The position numbers and the translations under genes are program-made. Of a stretch of DNA of 64,000 nt, positions 16,766-25,545 are shown in pieces. This stretch comes from an uncultured Bacteroidia bacterium (GTDB taxonomy: Bacteria; Bacteroidota; Bacteroidia; Bacteroidales; F082): contig CADCIH010000007.1 of assembly GCA_902801465.1 (NCBI GenBank), positions 42,782-106,781 of the forward strand, written 5' to 3'. The notes beneath the pieces are model-generated. The model was not told where the DNA came from and did no database searches. It saw only the letters and a program-made list of their open reading frames with translations. Each line of letters starts with the position of its first letter. Within the stretch, counting starts at the first letter, position 1.

Positions 16766-18058
16766 ATGCTAATACTCGTACCGAAAATCACCAACCGACT
16801 TCAATACACGCTCGATTTCGTGTTTGGGACCCTGCTGGGAGTCGAATTCAGGTTGACTACCGATAGCTCGAAATTTCGCGATTTTGAAGGACAAAAAATG
16901 AGCTACGGCCCCAATCCGCTGTGGGACGAACCTTACCTGAAGTCGTCAGGCCTGCTATTCGAACGCGACATCTACGAACAGGAACTCAAGCCGTTCGACT
17001 TCATGGAGGTCAAAGGCATCTTCCCGGTCTATAGCCAACGTTCCGTCATGCCTTTCGACGTGCTGGCGGCCATCTTTTACTTGGTCACCCGCTACGAGGA
17101 ATACCTGCCACAGGTGCGTGACCAGTACGGACGCTTTACTCCCGAGTCGTCATGCCTCTACCAAATGGGTATGCTCGCCAAGCCTATCGTGGATATTTGG
17201 GTGTTGGAATTTGCAAAACGACTTCATCTTGATGGAGTTATGAAACCTCGGACCTATAGCTTCCAGCCGACTTACGACGTGGATGCAGCATGGTCCTACC
17301 TCCATAAAGGAGTCTATCGTACCGCAGGAGCTTTCTTTAGAGACCTTTTCGCGGGTGACTGGAACGAGATAAAACACCGTAACCGTGTGCTTTTCAAGCA
17401 TGAACGTGATCCGTTCGACAGCTTCGACTTCCAGTTCCAACTTCAAGAGGAGTTCCACCTGAAACCTATCTATTTCATCCACTGCGGCGACTACGACAAC
17501 AACGACAAGAGCATCTCCATCCGAAAAGAGGCCTTCAAGGAACTCATCAAACGCATCGGCGACTATGCCGACGTGGGTATCCACCCCTCGTTCTCCTCCT
17601 ACCTGGACCCGCAACGCCTCCAGATCGAAGTGAACCGACTCGCCTCAGTGCTCAACCGCGACGTCACCAAAAGCCGCCAACACTTCCTGCGGATGACCCT
17701 CCCGCGAAGCTACCAGCGACTCATCGAACTCGATATCACCGACGACTATACCATGGGCTACGCCTCCCAAGTCGGATTCCGCGCCGGTACCGCCTCCACC
17801 TTCCGGTTCTATGACCTCGAAACGGATACCGTAAGCCCATTGAAAATCCATCCGTTTGCCGTAATGGATGGTACACTAAAAGATTATTTAAATCTAAGTA
17901 TATCAGATTCATATAATACGATACTTAAAGTAGTAGATGAAGTAAGGAAAGTGAACGGGACGTTCATCTATCTCACCCATAACGAGACCCTCGGAGGACA
18001 AAAACGCTGGGTGGGATGGCCTGAAATGTACCGCAAAATATTGGAAAACTGCCGATGA
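16766..18058 (+). CDS. Polysaccharide deacetylase-like protein (DUF7033-type N-terminus)
   Basis: 430 residues with no signal peptide. The N-terminal part (about 1-150) carries the conserved block MSYGPNPLWDEPYL and VTRYEEYLP seen in Bacteroidota proteins of this type. The C-terminal half resembles NodB-like deacetylases: metal-site-like TYDVDAAWSY (about residue 170) and GIHPSFSSY, with a final strand FIYLTHNETLGG. These proteins are usually found with surface polysaccharide genes. The metal-binding set looks partly altered, so catalysis is plausible but unproven. The stop overlaps the next start by four bases (ATGA at 18055), which indicates joint function with the FemAB/GNAT-like protein. 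A short AT-rich patch (about 17870-17945) differs from the surrounding codon use. Confidence 0.75.
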   Translation: MLILVPKITNRLQYTLDFVFGTLLGVEFRLTTDSSKFRDFEGQKMSYGPNPLWDEPYLKSSGLLFERDIYEQELKPFDFMEVKGIFPVYSQRSVMPFDVLAAIFYLVTRYEEYLPQVRDQYGRFTPESSCLYQMGMLAKPIVDIWVLEFAKRLHLDGVMKPRTYSFQPTYDVDAAWSYLHKGVYRTAGAFFRDLFAGDWNEIKHRNRVLFKHERDPFDSFDFQFQLQEEFHLKPIYFIHCGDYDNNDKSISIRKEAFKELIKRIGDYADVGIHPSFSSYLDPQRLQIEVNRLASVLNRDVTKSRQHFLRMTLPRSYQRLIELDITDDYTMGYASQVGFRAGTASTFRFYDLETDTVSPLKIHPFAVMDGTLKDYLNLSISDSYNTILKVVDEVRKVNGTFIYLTHNETLGGQKRWVGWPEMYRKILENCR

Positions 18059-18966
18059 TTACCTATCTGTCACACGGGCAAATCGACAAAAACCGCTGGG
18101 ACGAGTGCGTTGCAGCCGCCCCCAACGGCAATGTCTACGCATGGTCGTGGTATCTCGACATCGTGCATCCTGGATGGGATGCATTGGTTGAGGTAAGTGA
18201 TGGTAAATATCTGACAATTATGCCAATAACGAAGAAGAGAAAATATGGTATCAACTACCTCTGCCAACCCTTTTTCGCCCAACAACTCGGAGTGTTTTCC
18301 GTCAAACCTCTGACAAAAGAACATACTGTCGCCTTCCTTCAAGCCATCCCTAAGAAATTCCGACTGGTCGAAATACGTCTCAACGAAGGCAACCCCCTCG
18401 ACAATACCCTAAAAGGAGTTGACTTACATAGGAACCATCTTCTGGATTTGAACGATAATTACGACATGTTATTGTCACATTATCATGAAAATACAACACG
18501 TAATCTAAAGAAATCATTTAAGAATAACCTCGAATTGGTAAAACAGATTCCGATATCCGTCGTTATTAATCTGTTTCGTGCCAACAGAGGTGCCACTGTG
18601 ACCCACTGGGGCGATGCGGAATATGCCCGTTTGGAGGCTTTAACTGCTTGTGCAATCACTTCAAGTAATGCTTTTGTTTATGGTGTTAAAAATATTGATA
18701 GTGATGAGATTATATGTGGTGCATTGTTTTTAAAATGCCATCATAGAATCACCTTCCTCTTCTCTGGGATGAACCAACGTGGCAAAGAACATGGGGCCAT
18801 GACCTTCCTCCTCGACCAGGTGATCCGTGAGTTTGCCGGCCAACCATTGACCTTCGACTTTGAGGGTTCTGATGATGATAATCTCGCCCGTTTCTACCAA
18901 GGGTTCGGCAGCACTCCCGTTTGCTATCCCGGTCTTCGCTATCGCCTTTTTAATCCTTTCCGATAA
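18055..18966 (+). CDS. FemAB/GNAT-like acyl- or aminoacyltransferase
   Basis: 303 residues, cytoplasmic. The start WDECVAAAPNGNVYAWSWYLD and the later pattern NLKKSFKNN ... AGVFL-like strand ... FDFEGSDDDNLARFYQGFG match the tandem GNAT fold of FemAB-type proteins common in Bacteroidota. In this superfamily an acyl or aminoacyl group is moved to an amine on a cell-wall or surface-sugar precursor. The substrate cannot be deduced. It is coupled to the preceding deacetylase-like gene by an ATGA overlap, so a role in surface polysaccharide or envelope modification is a reasonable inference. The middle section (about 18440-18560 and 18660-18740) is more AT-rich than its neighbours. Confidence 0.7.
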   Translation: MITYLSHGQIDKNRWDECVAAAPNGNVYAWSWYLDIVHPGWDALVEVSDGKYLTIMPITKKRKYGINYLCQPFFAQQLGVFSVKPLTKEHTVAFLQAIPKKFRLVEIRLNEGNPLDNTLKGVDLHRNHLLDLNDNYDMLLSHYHENTTRNLKKSFKNNLELVKQIPISVVINLFRANRGATVTHWGDAEYARLEALTACAITSSNAFVYGVKNIDSDEIICGALFLKCHHRITFLFSGMNQRGKEHGAMTFLLDQVIREFAGQPLTFDFEGSDDDNLARFYQGFGSTPVCYPGLRYRLFNPFR

Positions 18967-18982
18967 AAAAACTGTATTTTCA

Positions 18983-19013
18983 TTTGACTTAATCGTAATT
19001 TGTTGTACCTTTG
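18983..19013 (+). promoter_or_regulatory. Consensus promoter for upp
   Basis: TTTG (18983-18986), exactly 19 bases, TACCTTTG (19006-19013). This is one of the best matches in the window. It supports the ATG at 19031 as the start. Confidence 0.75.
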
Positions 19014-19030
19014 TATCAAACTCTAACATT

Positions 19031-19693
19031 ATGATTGAAGTAAGAAACCTTGAGCTTAATGACAGCATTTTCAACCAGATAATGGCTGAAATCCGCGATG
19101 TTGAAATCCAACGTGACAGGATGCGCTTCCGCCGCAATTTGGAACGTGTTGGTGAGATTATGGCATACGAAATCAGTAAAACCCTTGATTATGAGGTTCG
19201 TGAAGTGGTGACTCCCCTTGGAGTGAAAGAGGTTAAGGTGTTGGCTGAACAACCCGTGTTGGCTACCATCCTCAGGGCGGGACTGCCTTTCCACAATGGC
19301 ATGCTCAACATGTTCGACCAGGCCGACAATGCTTTTGTGGCGGCCTACCGCAAGTACGACAAGGATGACGATTCCGAGATCCGCGTGGAATACTTCTCGG
19401 CTCCCGACCTCGATGGACGTGTGCTGATCATCTGCGACCCCCTGCTGGCTACGGGTGAGTCGCTGGCCAAGACCATTGAAGGACTGCTCGGCGATGAGAT
19501 GACCCCAAAACACATCCATGTCGCCGTGGCGGTGACCTCGGCGGATGGCTTGAACCATCTGAAATTGAAGATGTCGCGCTGGCCTACGACCATCTGGGTG
19601 GGTTCCATCGACGACGAACTTACTGCTAGGGCTTACGTTGTCCCCGGTCTGGGCGACGCCGGCGATCTGGCATTTGGCGAAAAACATCATTAA
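19031..19693 (+). CDS. upp: Uracil phosphoribosyltransferase
   Basis: 220 residues from the ATG at 19031. In-frame codons further upstream would overlap the previous gene and precede the promoter. Family signatures are RMRFRRNLERVGEIMAYEIS, ATILRAGLPFHNGML, the PRPP loop CDPLLATGES and the C-terminal uracil site YVVPGLGDAGDLAFGEK. It salvages uracil to UMP using PRPP. The start region fits Bacteroidales upp proteins. The next gene begins 21 bases later on the same strand and may be cotranscribed, though a sodium symporter has no evident link to uracil. Confidence 0.94.
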   Translation: MIEVRNLELNDSIFNQIMAEIRDVEIQRDRMRFRRNLERVGEIMAYEISKTLDYEVREVVTPLGVKEVKVLAEQPVLATILRAGLPFHNGMLNMFDQADNAFVAAYRKYDKDDDSEIRVEYFSAPDLDGRVLIICDPLLATGESLAKTIEGLLGDEMTPKHIHVAVAVTSADGLNHLKLKMSRWPTTIWVGSIDDELTARAYVVPGLGDAGDLAFGEKHH

Positions 19694-19714
19694 TAACAGA
19701 ATAAGGACTGCTTT

Positions 19715-21049
19715 ATGAGTCGTGACGGTTTCGGGTCCAAATTGGGCATCATCGCCGCGGCCGCCGGATCGGCCGTGGGCTTGGGCAATATCTATAGGTT
19801 TCCCTGCGAACTTGGCAACAACGGTGGCGGCGCCTTCCTCTTGGTCTACCTCCTGATAGTCCTCTGTCTTGGCGTCCCAGTGATGCTCAGCGAGTTTATC
19901 ATCGGACGACGCGCCCAAAAGAACCCCATCGGAGCGTTCAAAATGCTTCGCCCTCGCTCGGGATGGCCTGTCATCGGCTACATGGGGGTGCTCTGCGCCT
20001 TCATCATCATGGCCTTCTACTCCACGGTGGCAGGATGGACCCTTGAATATATCGTAAAAGCTATAGGCAACCAGTTCCATGGCAAGGAACTCAGCGTCAT
20101 CGAACAGGAGTTCGCCGATTTCCACGACATGGGCTGGAAAAACGTGTTGTGGCAAGCCGTGTTCATCTTCCTGACCGGATTCGTGGTCTTCAAAGGGGTG
20201 GCCGACGGCATTGAGAAATACGCCAAGATCCTGATGCCGGTGCTCGTGGCCATCCTCGTGGTGTTAGGCCTTCGCGCCGTCACCCTCCCTGGTGCCAAAG
20301 AAGGACTCACCTTCCTCTTCAAGCCTGATTTTTCGAAGATTACCGGTTCAGTGCTCATCAGCGCATTGGGACAGGCATTCTTCTCCCTTAGCATGGGCAT
20401 GGGCGTGTTGATCACCTATGGTTCCTATATTCAAAAGGACGATAACCTGACCACTACGGCCCTGTCGGTGACCCTTTCCGATACCTTGATAGCGGTCCTC
20501 GCAGGCGTGGTGATCTTCCCGGCGGCCTTCTCCTTCGGCGTGCAGCCTACTGCGGGTATGGGACTGGTATTCAATACCTTGCCGATGATCTTCAACCAGA
20601 TGGCAGGAGGCTATTTCTTCTGCATCATCTTTTTCGTGCTGCTGGCAGTGGCTGCCTTGACCTCCACCATCTCCCTCTTGGAAGTCATCGTGGCCTATTT
20701 TGTAGAAGAACTTCGGATGTCGCGCCGCTGGGCAACGGTGATCGCCTCACTGGGTTGCATGGCAATCGGGGTGTTCGCCTCGCTGAGCCTCAAGAGCGAC
20801 ACGGGCTTCACCATCGCAGGACTGTCGTTCTTCGACAGCCTCGACTTCATCTCGGCCAAGGTGCTGCTCCCCATAGGCGCCCTCTTCATCGTCATTTTCG
20901 TAGGATGGGTCATGGGAAAGAAAACCTTCAACGAAGAGATTACCAACGGCGGCAAGCTGAAACTCTCCATCAAGAGCGTTATCTTCTTTATCATCAGATA
21001 CTTGGCACCGCTGGCAATTGCAGTTATCTTTATCACAGGATTTGTTTAA
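19715..21049 (+). CDS. Sodium-dependent transporter, neurotransmitter:sodium symporter (SNF) family
   Basis: 444 residues with about eleven membrane segments. The start FGSKLGIIAAAAGSAVGLGNIYRFP contains the unwound TM1 that forms the Na+ and substrate site in the LeuT fold, followed by GGGAFLLVYL. Later FSLSMGMGVLITYGSY corresponds to TM6, and LLAVAALTSTISLLEV to TM8 with Na+-site small residues. Bacterial members import amino acids with Na+. The specific amino acid is not predictable. It fits with a Na+ gradient from the membrane pyrophosphatase and antiporters nearby. It ends at a perfect hairpin shared with the convergent ComEA-like gene. Confidence 0.9.
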   Translation: MSRDGFGSKLGIIAAAAGSAVGLGNIYRFPCELGNNGGGAFLLVYLLIVLCLGVPVMLSEFIIGRRAQKNPIGAFKMLRPRSGWPVIGYMGVLCAFIIMAFYSTVAGWTLEYIVKAIGNQFHGKELSVIEQEFADFHDMGWKNVLWQAVFIFLTGFVVFKGVADGIEKYAKILMPVLVAILVVLGLRAVTLPGAKEGLTFLFKPDFSKITGSVLISALGQAFFSLSMGMGVLITYGSYIQKDDNLTTTALSVTLSDTLIAVLAGVVIFPAAFSFGVQPTAGMGLVFNTLPMIFNQMAGGYFFCIIFFVLLAVAALTSTISLLEVIVAYFVEELRMSRRWATVIASLGCMAIGVFASLSLKSDTGFTIAGLSFFDSLDFISAKVLLPIGALFIVIFVGWVMGKKTFNEEITNGGKLKLSIKSVIFFIIRYLAPLAIAVIFITGFV

Positions 21050-21092
21050 ATGCGGAATGCGGAACCTAATTCCTAATTCCGCATTCCGCATT
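21049..21092. terminator. Perfect 16-bp hairpin built from GGAATGC heptamers between convergent genes
   Basis: The left arm (21049-21064) and right arm (21077-21092) are perfect complements, with a 12-base loop. Each arm holds two 7-base units (AATGCGG). The arms touch the stop codons of both flanking genes (21047-21049 and 21091-21093). An A-run follows on the plus side (21093-21096) and T's precede it, so it may act as a bidirectional terminator. Confidence 0.7.
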
Positions 21093-21795
21093 AAAACCCC
21101 ACGTAGTTTTCAAGAATCGGATTCACCTCACCAACAATGCCCTGAAGTTGTTCCCAGTTTTTGATTAATCCTTTCCGTTCGCGGTGATTGACGATGGCCT
21201 TCACCTGGTCGTACTCAAGATAGGGGTGGCGTAATAAAGTCTTGAACTCGTCGCGGTTGACCTCAAGTTTTCGTATCTCCTTGTTATCTAGCGTGATATA
21301 TGGCCTGATGATGTCAAACCTGGTGGAGTCCATCCCCTTGACCTCGAAGAGCTGGTCGAGCGTGACAAAACCGCCCAAACGGTCACGATAACGATGGATG
21401 CGGCTGGCCATCACCTCGCCAATCTGAGGCAAGGCCACCAAAGCAAGCGAATCAGCCGTGTTGATGTCGAGAATCGGAATCTCCTTGGCAGGGGAGGGCT
21501 CTGCGGTTTGAGAGCGTTCCGGCTTGTTCTCTTTCGCTCGCGTTTTTGGGGTGGTGTTTTTGTCCATCTCTGTTGGACCTCCCTCGGCTTTGTTAACCTT
21601 CTTTTCCTGAAGCGCAATCATCGAGTCGAGGTTGTGTCGGGCTGCTTCATCCTGCTTTGAAAACCTGATGACTGGGCGGAAAACACTGAAAGCCAATAGT
21701 ATGGTGATGACCGACAAGAGGCTGATCACCCCAGCGCGCTCGCCCTTGCTCATCACAATAAAACCATTGTTGATCTTTTTGTTCTGTTTTTTCAT
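21091..21795 (-). CDS. Helix-hairpin-helix (ComEA-like) membrane-anchored DNA-binding protein
   Basis: 234 residues from ATG 21795. A TTG at 21816 would overlap the -7 promoter element. There is a Lys-rich start, then one membrane segment (VISLLSVITILLAFSVF, about residues 23-40). A low-complexity charged region (about 45-105) is followed by two or three helix-hairpin-helix units: LDINTADSLALVALPQIGEV, GGFVTLDQLFEVKGMD and YLEYDQVKAIVNHRERKG. ComEA-type proteins bind DNA outside the cytoplasmic membrane, often for uptake. No other competence genes are in the window, so the role is inferred only from the domains. Confidence 0.82.
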   Translation of the reverse strand: MKKQNKKINNGFIVMSKGERAGVISLLSVITILLAFSVFRPVIRFSKQDEAARHNLDSMIALQEKKVNKAEGGPTEMDKNTTPKTRAKENKPERSQTAEPSPAKEIPILDINTADSLALVALPQIGEVMASRIHRYRDRLGGFVTLDQLFEVKGMDSTRFDIIRPYITLDNKEIRKLEVNRDEFKTLLRHPYLEYDQVKAIVNHRERKGLIKNWEQLQGIVGEVNPILENYVGF

Positions 21796-21813
21796 CTTAT
21801 GTATATTTTTTCG

Positions 21814-21821
21814 CAAAAATA
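21814..21821 (-). promoter_or_regulatory. -7 element for the ComEA-like gene
   Basis: TATTTTTG on the minus strand, 19 bases before the ATG at 21795. No -33 match was found at the expected distance. Confidence 0.45.
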
Positions 21822-21835
21822 AGCAAAAAAATTCT

Positions 21836-21843
21836 TATCTTTG
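21836..21843 (+). promoter_or_regulatory. -7 element for the exported protein at 21863
   Basis: TATCTTTG, 20 bases before the ATG. The divergent -7 element at 21814-21821 lies only 14 bases away, so the two promoters share a very short region. Confidence 0.5.
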
Positions 21844-21862
21844 CAGAGATTATTGCAAATAA

Positions 21863-23134
21863 ATGATGAAAAAAGCGATATTTCTGTTTTTGTTTTTTCT
21901 TTTTGCTGTGCATCAGCCAGTTGCAGCGGCCTATCTTCTCATTCCGATGGACGGGACTCAAACCAACCACCTGAAGGCATACGGTGTGGCTTTCTTCGTG
22001 CTGGAGCGTGAGGTGGAGATTAGCTGGCTGCTGAACTATAGGGGTGGCAGCTACCTGATTCCCTATCATGAGATGTTTGAGCGGGAATGCAAGATGCGCG
22101 ACGTGTCGTATCAAGTCATCGCCGATGCCCAAGCCGACGCGCTTCTGGCGCAGATCGCCGATCCTGGGGTGAACATGGACGAGATGAAGTTGCAGAAAGC
22201 TCCTCGTGTGGCGGTCTATGCCCCGAAGAACAACCTGCCGTGGGACGATGCCGTCACCTTGGTGCTTACCTATGCCGAGATCCCCTACGACGTGGTCTAT
22301 GACGACGAGGTGCTGCAAGGCGTGCTGCCCACCTACGACTGGCTTCATCTGCATCATGAGGATTTCACGGGACAATACGGCAAGTTCTGGGCACGTTACC
22401 ACAACTACCCGTGGTATCAGGAGGATGTGAAGACGCAAGAAGCCACAGCCGCCCGTTGGGGCTTCAAGAAAGTCTCGCAACTCAAGCTGGCCGTGGCCAA
22501 GAAGATACGTGACTTTGTGGCCGGTGGAGGCTATATGTTCGCCATGTGCTCGGCCCCCGACAGCTACGACATCGCCCTGGCCGCCGAGGGACTCGACATC
22601 TGCGATTATATGTTCGATGGCGACCCTATCACCCCTGGCGATCCGCAAAGGCTTAACTACGACAACTGCTTCGCTTTCACCGACTTCAGCGTGTCAGTCA
22701 ACCCTCAGGAATACGAGGTCTCCAACATCGATATCCCCAACGACCGCATCCGTTCGGTCAACGAAAGCAACGACTATTTCCTGCTGTTCGACTTCTCCGC
22801 CAAATGGGACCCTGTGCCTACCATGCTCACCCAATGCCACGAACGGCTCGTGAAAGGCTTCATGGGACAGACCACGGCATTCCGCAAGGCCTATGTCAAA
22901 CCTAGCGTCATCGTCCTGGGCGACAATGCCGCCATGGGCGAGGACCGATACATCCACGGCAACTTCGGTAACGGCTTCTGGACCTTCCTCGGAGGCCACG
23001 ACCCGGAGGACTACCGCCACATGGTGGGCGACCCGCCAACGGAACTCGACATGTATCCCAATTCACCTGGATATCGTCTCATACTGAACAACATCCTGTT
23101 TCCAGCCGCCAAAAAGAAGGAACAAAAGACCTGA
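21863..23134 (+). CDS. Exported protein of unknown function, Bacteroidota-conserved type
   Basis: 423 residues (ATG ATG; the second Met at 21866 is equally possible). The signal peptide ends near PVAAA. The mature start YLLIPMDGTQTNHLKAYGVA and LLNYRGGSYL are strongly patterned. A middle alpha/beta part has VAVYAPKNNLPWDDAVTLVL, a WLHLHHEDFTGQYGKFW motif rich in His/Asp/Trp, and a GGGYMFAMCSAPDSYD segment that looks like a class I amidotransferase-like or ThuA/DUF4159-like nucleophile-elbow region with a Cys. I recall close relatives carrying the automatic name asparagine synthetase B, but I see no synthetase motifs and would not use it. Periplasmic location is likely. Confidence 0.6.
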   Translation: MMKKAIFLFLFFLFAVHQPVAAAYLLIPMDGTQTNHLKAYGVAFFVLEREVEISWLLNYRGGSYLIPYHEMFERECKMRDVSYQVIADAQADALLAQIADPGVNMDEMKLQKAPRVAVYAPKNNLPWDDAVTLVLTYAEIPYDVVYDDEVLQGVLPTYDWLHLHHEDFTGQYGKFWARYHNYPWYQEDVKTQEATAARWGFKKVSQLKLAVAKKIRDFVAGGGYMFAMCSAPDSYDIALAAEGLDICDYMFDGDPITPGDPQRLNYDNCFAFTDFSVSVNPQEYEVSNIDIPNDRIRSVNESNDYFLLFDFSAKWDPVPTMLTQCHERLVKGFMGQTTAFRKAYVKPSVIVLGDNAAMGEDRYIHGNFGNGFWTFLGGHDPEDYRHMVGDPPTELDMYPNSPGYRLILNNILFPAAKKKEQKT

Positions 23135-23203
23135 TCCCGGAGTTGTTTATAACCTTGTTTATATTTTTCTGTTAAAAAGAGGTATGGTTTTTGCAAAATT
23201 TCC

Positions 23204-23211
23204 TATTTTTG
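23204..23211 (+). promoter_or_regulatory. -7 element for the C10 protease cluster
   Basis: TATTTTTG, 40 bases before the ATG at 23251. No matching -33 element at about 19 bases. Probably drives all three protease genes. Confidence 0.45.
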
Positions 23212-23250
23212 CCCATTTTAGAGCAAATTGTTAACAAATAGGAATAAAAA

Positions 23251-25527
23251 ATGAAAAGACTTTCACTCTTAGGATTGGTGATGACCATCGCTGTCACTAC
23301 CGCCTTTGCCGCTCCCGTCGACGTGAACCGGGCTATGAACTGCGGCCAGAAGTTCGTCAACAACACCATGGGCCAGAAGTCCGCCTCGCTGTCGCTCGCC
23401 TATACCCAGGTCAGCGAAGCAGGGACCGACGCCCTGTATGTATTCAACTTTGACGGTGGCTACGTCGTGGTGGCAGCTGACGACCGCGCTCACCCCGTTC
23501 TCGGCTATGGTGAGGGCGAGAGCTTCGATGTGAATAACATCCCCGATGGACTGAAATATTATCTCGGACATTATGCGCGCCAAATCCAATATGCCATCGA
23601 CAACAATCTTTCGGTCGAACCTGAGATCGCTGAGCAATGGTATCTTGTCGACAAAGAGGGCGTGATGAGCCGTACAAGAGGCGAAAAAGCCGTCAACCCG
23701 CTGTTGACCACCACCTGGGACCAGGGCTGGCCTTATAACTACTACGCTCCGGCTTGCACCAGCTATTGGACCAACAATCACTGCTACGCTGGCTGCGTGG
23801 CCACCTCCATGAGCCAGGTAATGAAATATTGGAACTGGCCCGATACCGGCGTCGGCGAACACTCCTACAGCACAAGCTCTTACGGCGGTACCCTGTCGGC
23901 CGACTTCGGCAGCACTACCTACAACTGGTCCATCATGCCCAACTCGCTGGGTAGCCAGGCTAACGCCGCAGCCCAAGCCGTCGCCCTCCTGATGTACCAT
24001 TGCGGCATCGCAGTCGATATGGACTACGCTCCCGATGGCAGCGGCGCCCATACCGAAGACGTGCCTGGAGCAGTCCAGTCTTATTTCAAATACGCCGCCT
24101 GCACCCACCTCGATTACCGTGACTCTTATTCCAGAGAACAGTGGGAAGACATGCTGATCGAACAGTTCGACCGCGGATTCCCTGTGGTCTATTCCGGCTC
24201 CGATAGCGATGGTGGCCACGCCTTCAACTGCGACGGCTACAACAACCAGCGCTACTTCCACTTCAACTGGGGTTGGAGCGGATCCTACAACAACTATTAC
24301 CAGATTGACGCACTCAATACGGGCAACGGCAATTTCAACCAATACCAGAGAGTGGTGTTCGACATGATTCCGGACTATATCTATGACGCCATGGTTCCCC
24401 AGATTGCCACCCTCGAGACTGTCGTAGCCGATGCCATCACCAAGACCGTCCAGATCAGTTTCGTGGTTCCCACCGTGGCTGAATCAGGTGCCGACCTTAC
24501 CTCTGTGGAACGCATCGAGCTGAAACGCAACGGATCCGTTATCCAGACCTTCAACAATGCACAACCTGGCGAGACCATCACCTTTGAAGACGAACTGGAT
24601 AACTACGGAAGCTATGAATACACCGTCGTGGGCTTCAACAACGGTTACTCCGGCAAGCCTTTCTCAACGGTGGTCTTAGTGGGCCCCAACTGCACATGGA
24701 AGTTCGTGTGCCAGACCACCAACTTCCAAGGCTGGAATGGTGGCACAGTGAGAGTGGTCGATGCCAACGGCATCGTTTTCAAAGAGATCACCATGACGAG
24801 CTCCACACCGCTGTCAGAGAAATACCAGATGCCAGAAGGCCCCTTCACCTTGCAATGGAATGCTCCCGCTACAGCTGTCCCTTCGCTGACCATCACACTG
24901 AAAAACTCAGCCAACCAAAATGTCTATAGCTTTACCGGCTCTTCATCACAACTCAATGGCACGCTCTACTCGGGTGACAACGACTGCCCGAGCTGCACGC
25001 CGCCTACCGACCTCGCCGGTGAATATGAATACAAAGACGGGACCTTCGGCACCAAACTGACATGGAACTGCGACTACGAACCCTCGAAATTCAAGGTCTA
25101 TCGCAGCGACGATGGCGTGGAATATGCCGAGATTGCCGCTATCGACAATACAGAACATGAATATTTCGACGAAGTTGGCGCCGGCAACTATTATTATAAG
25201 GTGACCGCCTTTAGCAGCGCCTGCGAATCCACACCTGCCCAAACCAACGAGAACACCGACTTCGTGTATGTCACCGTCACAAGCGTGGGCGAACAAGGCA
25301 TCAATGCCAATATCTTCCCCAACCCCGTCAAGGAACAGCTCTCCATCCAAGCCGCCGACATCACCGAAGTGAACCTCTACAACACCATCGGACAGTCGGT
25401 CTATCACTACAACGGACTCACCAACAGTCTTGGAATCAATACCTCCGATCTCGAATCGGGTATCTATATCGTCAAGGTGGTAACGAGCGAAGGATTTCTC
25501 TCTCGCCGTATCATCATCATGCATTAA
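23251..25527 (+). CDS. C10 (streptopain-like) cysteine peptidase with T9SS tail, copy 1
   Basis: 758 residues. The signal peptide ends TTAFA. The propeptide region (about 21-150) includes YVVVAADDRAHPVLGYGEGE, the Spi-like inhibitor segment. The catalytic domain has nucleophile Cys182 (CYAGCVATSMSQVMKYW) and His323 (GGHAFNCDGY), then FHFNWGWSG. A beta domain with WKFVCQTTNFQGWNGG, an Fn3-like domain (KFKVYRSDDGVEY) and a T9SS sorting domain (IFPNPVKEQLSIQ to the C-terminus) follow. The enzyme should be made as a zymogen, exported and activated by cleavage. It shares its architecture with the next two genes, and the gap to copy 2 is 18 bases. It has one Fn3 repeat where copies 2 and 3 have two. 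Confidence 0.92.
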   Translation: MKRLSLLGLVMTIAVTTAFAAPVDVNRAMNCGQKFVNNTMGQKSASLSLAYTQVSEAGTDALYVFNFDGGYVVVAADDRAHPVLGYGEGESFDVNNIPDGLKYYLGHYARQIQYAIDNNLSVEPEIAEQWYLVDKEGVMSRTRGEKAVNPLLTTTWDQGWPYNYYAPACTSYWTNNHCYAGCVATSMSQVMKYWNWPDTGVGEHSYSTSSYGGTLSADFGSTTYNWSIMPNSLGSQANAAAQAVALLMYHCGIAVDMDYAPDGSGAHTEDVPGAVQSYFKYAACTHLDYRDSYSREQWEDMLIEQFDRGFPVVYSGSDSDGGHAFNCDGYNNQRYFHFNWGWSGSYNNYYQIDALNTGNGNFNQYQRVVFDMIPDYIYDAMVPQIATLETVVADAITKTVQISFVVPTVAESGADLTSVERIELKRNGSVIQTFNNAQPGETITFEDELDNYGSYEYTVVGFNNGYSGKPFSTVVLVGPNCTWKFVCQTTNFQGWNGGTVRVVDANGIVFKEITMTSSTPLSEKYQMPEGPFTLQWNAPATAVPSLTITLKNSANQNVYSFTGSSSQLNGTLYSGDNDCPSCTPPTDLAGEYEYKDGTFGTKLTWNCDYEPSKFKVYRSDDGVEYAEIAAIDNTEHEYFDEVGAGNYYYKVTAFSSACESTPAQTNENTDFVYVTVTSVGEQGINANIFPNPVKEQLSIQAADITEVNLYNTIGQSVYHYNGLTNSLGINTSDLESGIYIVKVVTSEGFLSRRIIIMH

Positions 25528-25545
25528 TCAAAACAACTTAGCCTT

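Noticed and set aside
18860-19030. N-terminal extension of upp
   Set aside because: It overlaps the previous gene and the consensus promoter. The family begins at the ATG at 19031.
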